Below are positions 31,438-40,489 of a DNA stretch of 64,000 nucleotides, one piece after another. This DNA is from Clostridia bacterium (GTDB lineage Bacteria > Bacillota > Clostridia > Oscillospirales > Acutalibacteraceae), in the NCBI GenBank assembly GCA_017436225.1, contig JAFSDM010000022.1, positions 1 to 64,000 on the forward strand. Direction: 5' to 3'. The notes beneath the pieces are model-generated. The model was not told the origin of the DNA and made no database searches. It worked only from the letters and a program-made list of their open reading frames with translations. Every line of letters begins with the position of its first letter. Position 1 is the first letter of the stretch. Position numbers and translations under genes: made by a program.

Positions 31438-32243
31438 AAATCTTTTCAAAAATCTACACCGCCCTTATTATGGTGTTTTTGTACGCCCCAATAGCGGTAA
31501 TGATAGTTTTTTCATTCAACTCTGCCAGAAGCACTTCCGTCTTTGGAGGTTTTTCGCTTAAATGGTATGGTGAGCTTTTACACGACAGCTCCACAATTGA
31601 AGCACTTAAAAACACCCTCATTTTAGCGGTTGCGTCATCGGTTATCGCTACCATTTTGGGTACGCTTAGCGCGGTTGGTATTTTCCAAATGAAACGCCGC
31701 TTTGTCAGAGCGTCAATAATGACTGCAACAAATATTCCTATGATGAATCCCGATATCGTTACGGGTATTTCACTTATGCTTCTTTTTGTTTTTGTTGGCA
31801 GATTAGTAGGCGCAGAGGATGTTTTGGGCTTTGGGACAATGCTTATTGCGCACGTTACATTCAATTTGCCTTATGTTATTCTTTCTGTATTGCCAAAGCT
31901 CAGGCAAACCGACCCACACCTTTCAGAAGCGGCAAGAGATTTAGGCTGCACACCGCTTCAATCCTTCTTTAAGGTTGTTTTTCCGTCAATCGCATCGGGT
32001 GTGTTTACAGGTATGATAATGGCGTTTACATTATCTTTAGATGATTTTGTTATAAGCTATTTCACAACGGGTCCCGATTTTCAAACCCTACCAATAAAAA
32101 TATTTTCTATGACTAAAAGGCGTGTTACACCCGATATGTACGCCCTTTCAACCCTTATATTTTTAAGCGTTCTTATTCTGCTGATTTTAATAAATATAGC
32201 ACAAGCACGCAGTGAAAAGAAAAAGGAGGCGGCAAAGCGATGA
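31434..32243 (+). CDS. potC: Spermidine/putrescine ABC transporter permease
   Basis: A 269-residue second permease with an N-terminal helix, six helices in total, and the EAA motif EAARDLGCTPLQSFFKVVFP. The FTLSLDDFVISYF and GPDFQTLPIKIFSM segments are characteristic of PotC. It overlaps potB and potD by four bases each (ATGA), giving translational coupling. Confidence 0.93.
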   Translation: MKIFSKIYTALIMVFLYAPIAVMIVFSFNSARSTSVFGGFSLKWYGELLHDSSTIEALKNTLILAVASSVIATILGTLSAVGIFQMKRRFVRASIMTATNIPMMNPDIVTGISLMLLFVFVGRLVGAEDVLGFGTMLIAHVTFNLPYVILSVLPKLRQTDPHLSEAARDLGCTPLQSFFKVVFPSIASGVFTGMIMAFTLSLDDFVISYFTTGPDFQTLPIKIFSMTKRRVTPDMYALSTLIFLSVLILLILINIAQARSEKKKEAAKR

Positions 32244-33385
32244 AAATAAAAGCATTTGCAGCTGTTGCCCTTACTTTAATTTTGGCTTTTTCTCTTTGCG
32301 CTTGTAGTGAGAAAAATCAAAGCGGAGTAGACGTTGATATTGATATGTCTGAGGATGAAGCTGAAATTGAGTATGAGGGCGAATACTCAAAGGAGCTCGT
32401 AGGTACCACGATTAACGTGTTTAATTGGGGAGAATACATTCCTGATGGTACCGAGGGCTCCCTCGACATTAATAAGGCTTTTACCGAGCTTACAGGCATA
32501 AAAATCAATTACACAACCTATGAAAGCAACGAATCTATGTATTCAAAGCTTAAGGGCGGCGGAGTTTCTTATGATATTATAATCCCTTCGGATTATATGA
32601 TTGAGCGAATGAAAAAGGAAGATATGCTTCAAAAGATAGATACTTCCTCTCTTTCAAACTACAAATATATAGCAGAGCGTTATAAAGACCTTTATTTTGA
32701 TGAAAAAAACGAATATTCCGTACCTTATTGCGTTGGTATGGTAGGCCTTATTTATAATAGCGCTATGATTAGCGAAAAGCCCGATAGCTGGGGCGCAATG
32801 TGGGATAAACGCTATAACGACAACATTTTGAATTTTAATAATCCTCGTGATGCCTTTGCCGTTGCACAGCTTTATATGGGTTATGACCTTAACTCTTCAG
32901 ACTATTCTCAGTGGGACAGCGCGGCAGAAAAACTAAAGGAACAAAAGTCAATTTTGCAGTCCTATGTTATGGATGAAATTTTTCAAAAAATGGAGGATGG
33001 CGAAGCCGCAATAGCCCCTTATTATGCAGGTGACTTTTTGCTTATGAAGGATAATAACTCTGATTTGGAGTTTGTTTACCCTAAAGAGGGTGTTAATATT
33101 TTTGTGGATTCTATTTGTATTCCCAAAAGCAGCAAAAATTATAAAGCTGCTATGATGTATATTAATTTCCTTTTAGAGCCTGAAATTGCACTCGAGGTTG
33201 CAGAGTATGTTATGTACGCTTCCCCTCATACAGGCGTTATAGAAAATGATGATTATTCATTAAAGGATAACGAATATCTTTATCCAAGTGAGGAAAATTA
33301 TCCTAGGGTTCAGTATTTTCACGATATTCCCGAAAAAACACGTATGTATTATGAACGCTTGTGGGAAGACGTAAAACTTTATTGA
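32240..33385 (+). CDS. potD: Polyamine-binding lipoprotein
   Basis: A 381-residue lipoprotein (signal peptide to FSLCAC, lipid cysteine about 22, then an acidic linker). It is a type II binding protein: INVFNWGEYIPDG, VSYDIIIPSDYMIERM, NEYSVPYCVGMVGLIYN, NFNNPRDAFAVAQLYMG and EDGEAAIAPYYAGDFLLM. Acidic and aromatic residues at these positions bind the polyamine in characterised PotD. Spermidine versus putrescine preference cannot be told. It is last of potABCD. The asparaginase gene follows 20 bases later. Confidence 0.92.
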   Translation: MKIKAFAAVALTLILAFSLCACSEKNQSGVDVDIDMSEDEAEIEYEGEYSKELVGTTINVFNWGEYIPDGTEGSLDINKAFTELTGIKINYTTYESNESMYSKLKGGGVSYDIIIPSDYMIERMKKEDMLQKIDTSSLSNYKYIAERYKDLYFDEKNEYSVPYCVGMVGLIYNSAMISEKPDSWGAMWDKRYNDNILNFNNPRDAFAVAQLYMGYDLNSSDYSQWDSAAEKLKEQKSILQSYVMDEIFQKMEDGEAAIAPYYAGDFLLMKDNNSDLEFVYPKEGVNIFVDSICIPKSSKNYKAAMMYINFLLEPEIALEVAEYVMYASPHTGVIENDDYSLKDNEYLYPSEENYPRVQYFHDIPEKTRMYYERLWEDVKLY

Positions 33386-33405
33386 TTTATTCTAGGGGCG
33401 ATTTT

Positions 33406-34323
33406 ATGAAAATCAAGGTAATTTTAACAGGTGGCACAATCGGTAGTGTTTATAGTGATGGATATATAACACCAAACTTGTCCAACGAGTGTGTCTTGGT
33501 TAAAAATTATAAAAATAATCATAACAGCGATACCGAGTTTGTTGTAGAAAAGCCTTATACAATCCTTAGCGAAAACCTTTCGGGGGATATATTAAATAAT
33601 CTAATAGGTGAGCTAAAAAAATCCTTAAATGAAGACTGTGACGGTATAATAGTTGCCCACGGCACCGATACCTTGCAGTATTCGGCGGTAGCCGCAAGCT
33701 ATTGCCTTGGAAGTGAAACAAAACCGGTTATGTTTGTTTCGGCAAATTATCCTTTGGAAAATCCGCTTTCAAACGGTAATATAAATTTTGAAGCGGCGGT
33801 TGAGTTTATCGTTCAAGGAATTAGCAATGGCGTATTTGTAAGCTATTCCAACGATTTAAAAACTGCACAGTTCCATAATCCTGTAAGACTTCTTCGCCAT
33901 GCCGAATATGACCATAAGGTTTTTAGTCTTGGCGGGGAATACGCTAGCTTTGAAAACGGAATAATAACCCTTAATGAAAGCTATGATGAGCAACCTGCAA
34001 TTAAGCCCTGCAATAAAACTTTTTCTAACACCTATGGAATTTTAAATGTTACGGTAGCCCCATTTGAAGAATACAACTATTCGTTAGAGGGAATAAAGGC
34101 TGTTATTTTCACTCCATACCATTCAGGCACCCTTAATACTGCTTCGAAAAAGCTTAAAGAATATTCAAAAAGAGCCAATGAAAAATCCGTGAAAATGTAT
34201 GTAACGGGAGTTGTAAATGGTGGGGAATATGCAAGTATGAAAGAATATTCTGAGTTAAATATTATACCTGTTTATAACACACCGTCTATTGCATTAGCTG
34301 TAAAGCTGTGGCTTGATAAATAA
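33406..34323 (+). CDS. Asparaginase-family amidohydrolase
   Basis: A 305-residue enzyme hydrolysing asparagine to aspartate and ammonia, somewhat short for the family. There is no signal peptide, so it resembles the cytoplasmic type. The nucleophile motif ILTGGTIGS has T11, and the second site IVAHGTDTL has T87-D88. The lysine of the second catalytic group is not obvious: the stretch after FVSYSND reads LKTAQFHNPVRLLRH. The ATG at 33406 is set by AGGGG. It probably belongs to the pot transcript, which ends at the hairpin at 34347-34372. Confidence 0.82.
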   Translation: MKIKVILTGGTIGSVYSDGYITPNLSNECVLVKNYKNNHNSDTEFVVEKPYTILSENLSGDILNNLIGELKKSLNEDCDGIIVAHGTDTLQYSAVAASYCLGSETKPVMFVSANYPLENPLSNGNINFEAAVEFIVQGISNGVFVSYSNDLKTAQFHNPVRLLRHAEYDHKVFSLGGEYASFENGIITLNESYDEQPAIKPCNKTFSNTYGILNVTVAPFEEYNYSLEGIKAVIFTPYHSGTLNTASKKLKEYSKRANEKSVKMYVTGVVNGGEYASMKEYSELNIIPVYNTPSIALAVKLWLDK

Positions 34324-34346
34324 AAAACTAATAGATTAAAATAAAA

Positions 34347-34372
34347 AAGGGGCTGTTTTTTACAGCCCCTTT
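34347..34372. terminator. Bidirectional terminator between asparaginase and degV
   Basis: AAGGGGCTG (34347-34355) and CAGCCCCTT (34363-34371), loop TTTTTTA, with T-rich or A-rich flanks suited to both converging genes. Confidence 0.8.
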
Positions 34373-34386
34373 AAATACATAAAGAC

Positions 34387-35250
34387 TTATTCAACATCTG
34401 TTTTTTGCAAGAATAAAACACCAAGGGTATTTCTTCCGCAGTGAACCGAAACGGTTGCGCCCGCTCTGGTAATATGCAGTTCTTTAGGATTAAGCTTTTC
34501 TTTAACAATGTCAACAACGCTGTCTACGATTTCACTATCACAACCTGCGTGGGTTACAAAAACGTGGTCGGTTACTATGTTATCTAAATTCTCAAGACGC
34601 TCTAATGCGTATGTTTTTAAAACCTCACTATATTTGCCTCTGTATTTTTTAGAAACGCCCATAGAACCGTTTTTAACCTCAATACAGGGCTTAAGCTTTA
34701 AAAGGTTTGCACCAAGTGCGGCTACCGCAGAGCAACGGCCACCCTTGTGAAGGTATTCCAAGCTATCAATAACAAAGGAAGCATTTACCTTTGTTTTAAG
34801 CTCTTCAATCTTTTCTTTGATCTCTGCGGCAGAAAGACCTTTCTCTGCCATTTCAGCGGCGGCAATAATTAAAAGTCCAACACCTGTAGAGAGGTTTGCG
34901 CTATCAATAACATAAACGTTATCAAATTCTTCAGCGGCAAGATTAGCGGCGTGATTATTAACTGACATTGTAGAGCTGATTGTGAAGAATAAAATCTCTT
35001 CGGCGTTTTCTAACTGCTTTTCAAAAAATTCCATATGCTCTGCCATATTGGTAGCAGAGGTCTTGGGAAGTGTACCTGTACGCTCGTGAAAGGCGTAAAG
35101 GTCATCGGGGGTAACTTCAACGCCGTCAATAAGTGACTCATCGCCTAAGGTAATACGAAAAGGATTTAAAATAATATCGTAACGCTCGCAAAGCGCTGTA
35201 CCTAAATCACAGCTACTGTCACTGCAAATTTGAATTTTCTTTTTAGACAT
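34387..35250 (-). CDS. DegV-family fatty-acid-binding protein
   Basis: A 287-residue DegV protein. Family members bind fatty acids and hand them to the fatty acid kinase FakA in Gram-positives. Conserved segments are IQICSDSSCDLG, KTSATNMAEHMEFFEK, ILFFTISSTMSVNNHAANLA, VIDSANLSTGVGLL, SLEYLHKGGRCS and VSVHCGRNTLGVLF. The ATG at 35250 (MSKKKIQIC) is chosen because GGAGGA precedes it. The longer frame runs into the promoter. No FakA gene is near. It is monocistronic. Confidence 0.9.
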   Translation of the reverse strand: MSKKKIQICSDSSCDLGTALCERYDIILNPFRITLGDESLIDGVEVTPDDLYAFHERTGTLPKTSATNMAEHMEFFEKQLENAEEILFFTISSTMSVNNHAANLAAEEFDNVYVIDSANLSTGVGLLIIAAAEMAEKGLSAAEIKEKIEELKTKVNASFVIDSLEYLHKGGRCSAVAALGANLLKLKPCIEVKNGSMGVSKKYRGKYSEVLKTYALERLENLDNIVTDHVFVTHAGCDSEIVDSVVDIVKEKLNPKELHITRAGATVSVHCGRNTLGVLFLQKTDVE

Positions 35251-35287
35251 TAAATTTTTCCTCCAAATAACAATAATAACATAACTC

Positions 35288-35316
35288 ATTATATCATTTT
35301 CATATAAAAAAATCAA
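35288..35316 (-). promoter_or_regulatory. Promoter of degV
   Basis: Minus strand TTGATT (35311-35316), 17 bases, TATAAT (35288-35293). Confidence 0.8.
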
Positions 35317-35365
35317 TAAAAATTAATATATTAAAATTTTGTAACTTATTGTAATTGTTTTTTGT

Positions 35366-35394
35366 TTTACAAATGCGAAAAAATGTGGTAAAAT
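35366..35394 (+). promoter_or_regulatory. Promoter of the polysaccharide deacetylase gene
   Basis: TTTACA (35366-35371), 17 bases, TAAAAT (35389-35394) with extended -10 TGG. Confidence 0.72.
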
Positions 35395-35429
35395 AAGTTA
35401 GTAAATTTTTTAAGAAAGGAGTGTTTTAA

Positions 35430-36428
35430 ATGTCGGCAAATCAAGGCTTGTTTAAAAATAAAATATTTTTAATAACTCTGTCTTTTTTACTTGTTATTAT
35501 TTTAGCTGCGGGAATTTTCGGTATGGAATATTCTTCAGTAGTGTCAGAAAATAATTCTAAAAACAGTCAGATAAATGCTCTTGAATCTGAACTTAATGAT
35601 CTTTCCTCAAAGAACGCTGAAAATGAATCAAAAATTTCAAATCAGCAAAAAGAGCGCGATGAATTAAATTCAAAAATTAAGCAATTAGAGGATGAAGTAT
35701 CACGCATAAAGCTGTTGAAGGCTCAAAAAAGCTCTTCTGCTAAGCCTTCAACAAGCAAAACCCCAAGCGGTACTTCCAACAACAATTCTTCCACCAGCGG
35801 CCCAAAGGTTTGTTATTTAACCTTTGATGACGGCCCCTCAGATAACACCTTAAAAATATTAGATATTCTAAAAAAGGCTAACGCTAAAGCCACCTTTTTT
35901 GTTGTTGGCACCTCTAAGCTTGACTATATAAAAAGAATTCACGCCGAAGGTCATACGGTAGCACTTCACGCAAACAATCACGATTATTCAAAAATTTACA
36001 AAAGCGAACAGGCTTATTTTGATGATTTAACTAAGCTTTCTAACAAGGTAAAAAACCTCATAGGTATTGAATCTAAAATAATTCGTTTCCCCGGTGGAAG
36101 CAGTAATGCGGTAAGCCGAAAGTATAACAAGGGAATAATGACAAGGCTTACCAAACAGGTTCAACAAAAGGGTTATGTATATGTAGATTGGAATGTAGAC
36201 TCAACCGATGCTTCGGGAAACAACATTTCAAAAGCAAGAATATTAAGCAGTGTTAAAAATAATTGCAAGGGTAAAAGCAATATTTGTATTCTTATGCACG
36301 ATACCGCAGCAAAGAAAACAACTGTAGATGCCTTACCCGAAATGATAAGCTATTTAAAAGCGCAAGGTTATCGCTTTGATGCGCTAACAACCTCAAGTCC
36401 AATTTTCCATCACGGATTAAATAACTAA
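35430..36428 (+). CDS. Membrane-anchored polysaccharide deacetylase (CE4/NodB)
   Basis: A 332-residue, probably peptidoglycan- or surface-glycan-directed deacetylase. An N-terminal membrane helix (about 11-31), a coiled coil (about 38-95, heptad-rich in Glu/Lys/Ser), a Ser/Thr/Pro linker and a NodB domain (about 126-325). The NodB motifs are TFDDGPS, HANNH (usually HTxxH or HSxxH, both metal histidines kept), RFPGGSSN, DWNVDSTDA and CILMHD. The coiled coil likely sets the catalytic domain away from the membrane or forms oligomers. SD AAAGGAG. It is monocistronic with its own terminator. Confidence 0.9.
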   Translation: MSANQGLFKNKIFLITLSFLLVIILAAGIFGMEYSSVVSENNSKNSQINALESELNDLSSKNAENESKISNQQKERDELNSKIKQLEDEVSRIKLLKAQKSSSAKPSTSKTPSGTSNNNSSTSGPKVCYLTFDDGPSDNTLKILDILKKANAKATFFVVGTSKLDYIKRIHAEGHTVALHANNHDYSKIYKSEQAYFDDLTKLSNKVKNLIGIESKIIRFPGGSSNAVSRKYNKGIMTRLTKQVQQKGYVYVDWNVDSTDASGNNISKARILSSVKNNCKGKSNICILMHDTAAKKTTVDALPEMISYLKAQGYRFDALTTSSPIFHHGLNN

Positions 36429-36433
36429 AAAAG

Positions 36434-36470
36434 CTCATTATACCAACCAGAGTATAATGAGTATTTTTTT
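36434..36470 (+). terminator. Terminator of the deacetylase gene
   Basis: CTCATTATAC and GTATAATGAG form a perfect 10-bp stem with an 8-base loop, followed by TATTTTTTT. Confidence 0.85.
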
Positions 36471-36507
36471 ACCCCAACAATTAGAAAAGAACCTTTTTGA
36501 AAGAAAT

Positions 36508-36535
36508 ACCGCCTGTGGCATTCGCCACAGGCGGT
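36508..36535 (-). terminator. Terminator of nifJ
   Basis: ACCGCCTGTGGC and GCCACAGGCGGT form a perfect 12-bp stem with loop ATTC, 31 bases after the nifJ stop on the minus strand, followed by ATTTCTTTC. Confidence 0.8.
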
Positions 36536-36566
36536 GAAATTATTTATGATTTGTAAGACTCTTTAA

Positions 36567-39500
36567 TTAGTCCTCTTTAGGAGCATAAAGAGCAACAAGT
36601 CTTTCAAGATGCTCTCTCTTAGCCTTTGCAGTTTCAGCTGCTTTATCAAACAACTCATTTGCACGCTCAGGGAAGGAGCGGGTAAGTGAAGAGTAACGAG
36701 CCTCGTTAAGGATGAACTCTTTGTAATCTGCAGTTGCAGGCTTGCTGTCAAGAGTGAAGGGGTTCTTGCCTTCTGCTTTAAGTGCAGGATTGAAACGGAA
36801 CATATCCCAGTATCCGCAAGCAACAGCCTTCTTCATTTCGTTCTGGCAGTTAACCATACCACCCTTAATAGAGTGCATTTCGCAAGGTGAATAGCAGATA
36901 ACAATAGAAGGACCATTATAAGCTTCAGCCTCTTTAATAGCCTTTAAGGTCTGATTCATATCAGCGCCCATAGCAACCTGTGCTACATATACATAACCGT
37001 AAGACATAGCAATTTCAGAAAGACTCTTTTTATTGACAGCCTTACCTGCAGCAGCGAACTGAGCAACCTGACCAATCTTAGAAGCCTTAGAAGCCTGACC
37101 GCCGGTGTTAGAGTAAACCTCAGTATCGAATACCATAATGTTTACGTTTTCGCCGGTAGCAAGAACGTGGTCAACACCGCCGAAGCCGATATCGTATGCC
37201 CAACCGTCACCACCGAAGATCCAAATAGACTTCTTAGCAAGGAATTCTTTCTTAGCAAGAACTTCAGAAGCTACAGGGCAACCTGCCTCGGCAGCTTTTT
37301 CAAGCTCAGCAACAAGAGCAGCAGTAGCGGCAGTGTTCTTGTTGGTATCTTCAGCAGTTGCGAAGAATTCATCAGCAGCAGCCTTAAACTCAGCAGAAGC
37401 CTTGTCAGACTCAGCCATTTCTTTAACTTGAGCCATAAGACCATCTCTGATAGCCTTTTGACCAAGGTACATACCGTAACCGTGCTCAGCGTTATCCTCG
37501 AAGAGTGAGTTAGCCCAAGCAGGACCGTGACCGTTAGCGTCTACGGTGTAGGGAGAAGTAGCAGCAGGACCGCCCCAGATAGAAGAACAACCTGTTGCGT
37601 TAGAGATGTACATTCTGTCACCGAAGAGCTGGGTAACAAGACGAGCGTATGCGGTTTCTGCACAACCTGCGCAAGAGCCGGAGAACTCGAGAAGAGGTTT
37701 CTTGTACTGAGAAGCGATTAAGTTTGTATCGCCTGCAACTCCATCCTTTTCGGTAACGTTAGCAACACAGTAATCAAATACTTTTTGCTCAGCAAGTTGA
37801 GATTCCTGAGGAACCATCTTAAGAGATTTGGTGGGACACTCGCCAACGCAAACGCCGCAACCCATACAATCAAGAGGAGATACGGTCATAGTATAAGCGT
37901 AGCCCTTATTAGTAGCAAGCTTTTCCTTAGTAGCAACCTTAAGGTTTTCAGGAGCAGCAGCCTTTTCAGCCTCAGAAAGAGCAAAAGGACGGATGGTTGC
38001 GTGAGGACAAACAAATGCGCACTTGTTACAACCAATACAGGTTTCGTTGTTCCATTCGGGAACCATAACGGCAACGCCGCGTTTCTCATATGCAGAAGCG
38101 CCGTGCTCGAAGGTACCGTCAGCGTGATCTAAGAAAGCAGAAACAGGTAATGAATCACCGTTCATAAGACCAACGGGCTTCATAATGTTATCAACCATCT
38201 TAACAAGCTTATCTGCGCCAACAGAAGCGGTAGCAGTAGCATCATCAGTAGCGTTTGCCCAATCAGCGGGAACGTCAATCTTAACAAATGCGGTAGCACC
38301 TGCGTCGATTGCCTTTTCGTTCATTTCAACGATTTCTTTACCCTTCTTCATGAACTTCTGAGCTTTTTCTTTCATATAGCCGATTGCTTCCTCAGCAGGA
38401 AGAACCTTAGAAAGAGCGAAGAATGCAGACTGTAAAACGGTGTTGGTACGTTTGCCAAGACCAATTTCAGCAGCAAGGTCAATAGCGTTAACGGTGTAAA
38501 GCTGAACGTTATTCTTAGCGATGTAACGCTTTGCTTCAGCAGGCATATGCTCGTTGAGCTCCTCAGGAGACCACTGGCAGTTGATAAGGAATACACCGCC
38601 GGGCTTAACGTCATTAACCATCTTGTAACCCTTGATTACATAAGATGGGTTGTGACAAGCAACGAAGTCTGCTTTATTGATGTAGTATGGGCTCTTAATA
38701 GGCTTATCACCAAATCTTAAGTGAGAGATAGTGATACCGCCGGTTTTCTTAGAGTCATACTGGAAGTATGCCTGAACATATTTATCGGTGTGGTCACCAA
38801 TGATTTTAATAGAGTCTTTGTTAGCACCAACGGTACCGTCACCACCAAGACCCCAGAATTTGCACTCGATGGTGCCTTCTGCAGCAGTGTTGGGAGCTTC
38901 TTCTTCATCAAGAGAAAGACCGGTAACGTCATCGTTAATACCAAGAGTAAACTGAGCTTTAGGAGCATCCTTAGAAAGCTCTTTGTAAATAGCAAAAATG
39001 CTTGAAGGAGGAGTGTCCTTAGAACCAAGACCGTAACGACCACCGGTAACGGTGTCAATCTTTCTGCCGGTCTTAGCAAGAGCAGCAACAACGTCTAAGT
39101 ATAAAGGCTCACCTAAAGAACCGGGCTCTTTAGTTCTGTCAAGAACAGCAATCTTCTTAACAGTTTCAGGAATAGCTTCAACAAGCTTTTCAGCAGAGAA
39201 AGGACGATAAAGACGAACCTTTACAAGACCTACCTTTTCGCCTGCTGCTACCATGTAATCGATAACTTCTTCTGCAACGTCGCAGATAGAACCCATAGCG
39301 ATAATGATTTTTTCTGCATCAGGTGCACCGTAGTAGTTAAAGAGCTTGTAGTCAGTGCCAAGCTTAGCATTAACCTTATTCATATACTCTTCAACAATAC
39401 CGGGAACTGCATCATAGTATTTGTTGCAAGCCTCACGATGCTGGAAGAAGATATCACCGTTTTCGTGAGAACCACGCATTACAGGATGCTCAGGATTAAG

Positions 39501-40121
39501 AGCGCGTTTGCGGAATGCAGCAACCGCATCCATATCGCACATTTCTTTAAGATCATCAAAATCCCAAACTTCAATCTTCTGAAGCTCATGAGAAGTACGG
39601 AAACCATCAAAGAAGTTAAGGAAAGGAACACGAGATTTAATAGTAGCAAGGTGAGCTACTGCACCAAGGTCCATAACTTCCTGAGTGTTGGTTTCAGCAA
39701 GCATAGCAAAACCGGTTTGACGGCAAGCATAAACGTCAGAATGATCACCGAAAATGTTAAGAGCGTGAGAAGCTACGCAACGAGCAGATACGTGGAATAC
39801 GCTGGGGAGTAACTCACCGGCGATTTTGTACATATTGGGGATCATAAGTAAAAGACCCTGAGAAGCGGTATAGGTGGTGGTAAGAGCACCGGCGTTAAGA
39901 GAGCCGTGAACTGTACCTGCAGCACCTGCTTCGGACTGCATTTCGGAAACCTTTACAGTTGTACCGAAAATGTTTTTAAGACCCTGTGCAGACCATTGGT
40001 CAACGTAGTCGGCCATAGGGCTGGAAGGGGTGATGGGGTAAATACCTGCAACTTCAGTAAACGCATAGGATACGTGAGCAGCAGCGTTGTTACCGTCCAT
40101 CGTTTTCATTTTTCTTGCCAT
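36567..40121 (-). CDS. nifJ: Pyruvate:ferredoxin (flavodoxin) oxidoreductase
   Basis: An 1184-residue single-chain PFOR that oxidises pyruvate to acetyl-CoA and CO2 and reduces ferredoxin, the core of anaerobic energy metabolism. Domains in order: pyrimidine-binding TPP half with GIYPITPSSPMADYVDQW (1-250), transketolase-C-like (about 260-400), gamma domain (about 415-630), two 4Fe-4S ferredoxin motifs CIGCNKCAFVCP and CMGCGVCVGECP (about 680-760), and the C-terminal TPP pyrophosphate half with GDGWAYDIGFGG and NTGGQASK and a further cysteine pair (SGSCAGCAET) for the proximal cluster. The length is typical. SD AAGGAGG. Monocistronic. Confidence 0.97.
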   Translation of the reverse strand: MARKMKTMDGNNAAAHVSYAFTEVAGIYPITPSSPMADYVDQWSAQGLKNIFGTTVKVSEMQSEAGAAGTVHGSLNAGALTTTYTASQGLLLMIPNMYKIAGELLPSVFHVSARCVASHALNIFGDHSDVYACRQTGFAMLAETNTQEVMDLGAVAHLATIKSRVPFLNFFDGFRTSHELQKIEVWDFDDLKEMCDMDAVAAFRKRALNPEHPVMRGSHENGDIFFQHREACNKYYDAVPGIVEEYMNKVNAKLGTDYKLFNYYGAPDAEKIIIAMGSICDVAEEVIDYMVAAGEKVGLVKVRLYRPFSAEKLVEAIPETVKKIAVLDRTKEPGSLGEPLYLDVVAALAKTGRKIDTVTGGRYGLGSKDTPPSSIFAIYKELSKDAPKAQFTLGINDDVTGLSLDEEEAPNTAAEGTIECKFWGLGGDGTVGANKDSIKIIGDHTDKYVQAYFQYDSKKTGGITISHLRFGDKPIKSPYYINKADFVACHNPSYVIKGYKMVNDVKPGGVFLINCQWSPEELNEHMPAEAKRYIAKNNVQLYTVNAIDLAAEIGLGKRTNTVLQSAFFALSKVLPAEEAIGYMKEKAQKFMKKGKEIVEMNEKAIDAGATAFVKIDVPADWANATDDATATASVGADKLVKMVDNIMKPVGLMNGDSLPVSAFLDHADGTFEHGASAYEKRGVAVMVPEWNNETCIGCNKCAFVCPHATIRPFALSEAEKAAAPENLKVATKEKLATNKGYAYTMTVSPLDCMGCGVCVGECPTKSLKMVPQESQLAEQKVFDYCVANVTEKDGVAGDTNLIASQYKKPLLEFSGSCAGCAETAYARLVTQLFGDRMYISNATGCSSIWGGPAATSPYTVDANGHGPAWANSLFEDNAEHGYGMYLGQKAIRDGLMAQVKEMAESDKASAEFKAAADEFFATAEDTNKNTAATAALVAELEKAAEAGCPVASEVLAKKEFLAKKSIWIFGGDGWAYDIGFGGVDHVLATGENVNIMVFDTEVYSNTGGQASKASKIGQVAQFAAAGKAVNKKSLSEIAMSYGYVYVAQVAMGADMNQTLKAIKEAEAYNGPSIVICYSPCEMHSIKGGMVNCQNEMKKAVACGYWDMFRFNPALKAEGKNPFTLDSKPATADYKEFILNEARYSSLTRSFPERANELFDKAAETAKAKREHLERLVALYAPKED

Positions 40122-40233
40122 GGACTTTATCCTCCTTAAAATTATAGGCTTGTCCTCATAAAAGAAAGCCTTTAAAAATGAAGTAAAATCATAAAATGGG
40201 CATAAAAACCCATAACATAATTTTCTACATTAT

Positions 40234-40262
40234 ATAATAACACTTATTGCGCAAAAAGTAAA
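40234..40262 (-). promoter_or_regulatory. Promoter of nifJ
   Basis: Minus strand TTTACT (40257-40262), 17 bases, TATTAT (40234-40239). The leader of about 105 bases contains short inverted repeats (ATGGG/CCCAT, GGCTT/AAGCC) of unknown importance. The rest of the 40122-40489 gap is AT-rich and holds the divergent promoter at 40378. Confidence 0.65.
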
Positions 40263-40377
40263 TAGCAAAAATGTAAAAAAATCATGGAAAAAAGCGAGAA
40301 AATTATAAGATTGATAAATATTTAACAAATTTAAACCTTAAATACAAATATACAAACCAAATTTATAGATAAAACTG

Positions 40378-40406
40378 TTGACAAATAGCTAAAAAAAATG
40401 TATTAT
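40378..40406 (+). promoter_or_regulatory. Promoter of the CNNM/CorC-type gene
   Basis: TTGACA (40378-40383), 17 bases, TATTAT (40401-40406). Confidence 0.78.
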
Positions 40407-40489
40407 ACTATCTGTATGATTGGAATATAATGTATTTCGGTCATATAATAATCGCCCATAGGGCTAAAAAGAATAGGAGTATTTTAAAA

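Noticed and set aside
35430..36428. Inactive deacetylase because of HANNH instead of HTxxH
   Set aside because: Both metal-binding histidines and the other motif residues are kept. Only the small middle residue differs.
36081..36600. Small genes in the deacetylase-nifJ gap
   Set aside because: The gap between the two stop codons contains only two well-formed terminators for the converging genes.
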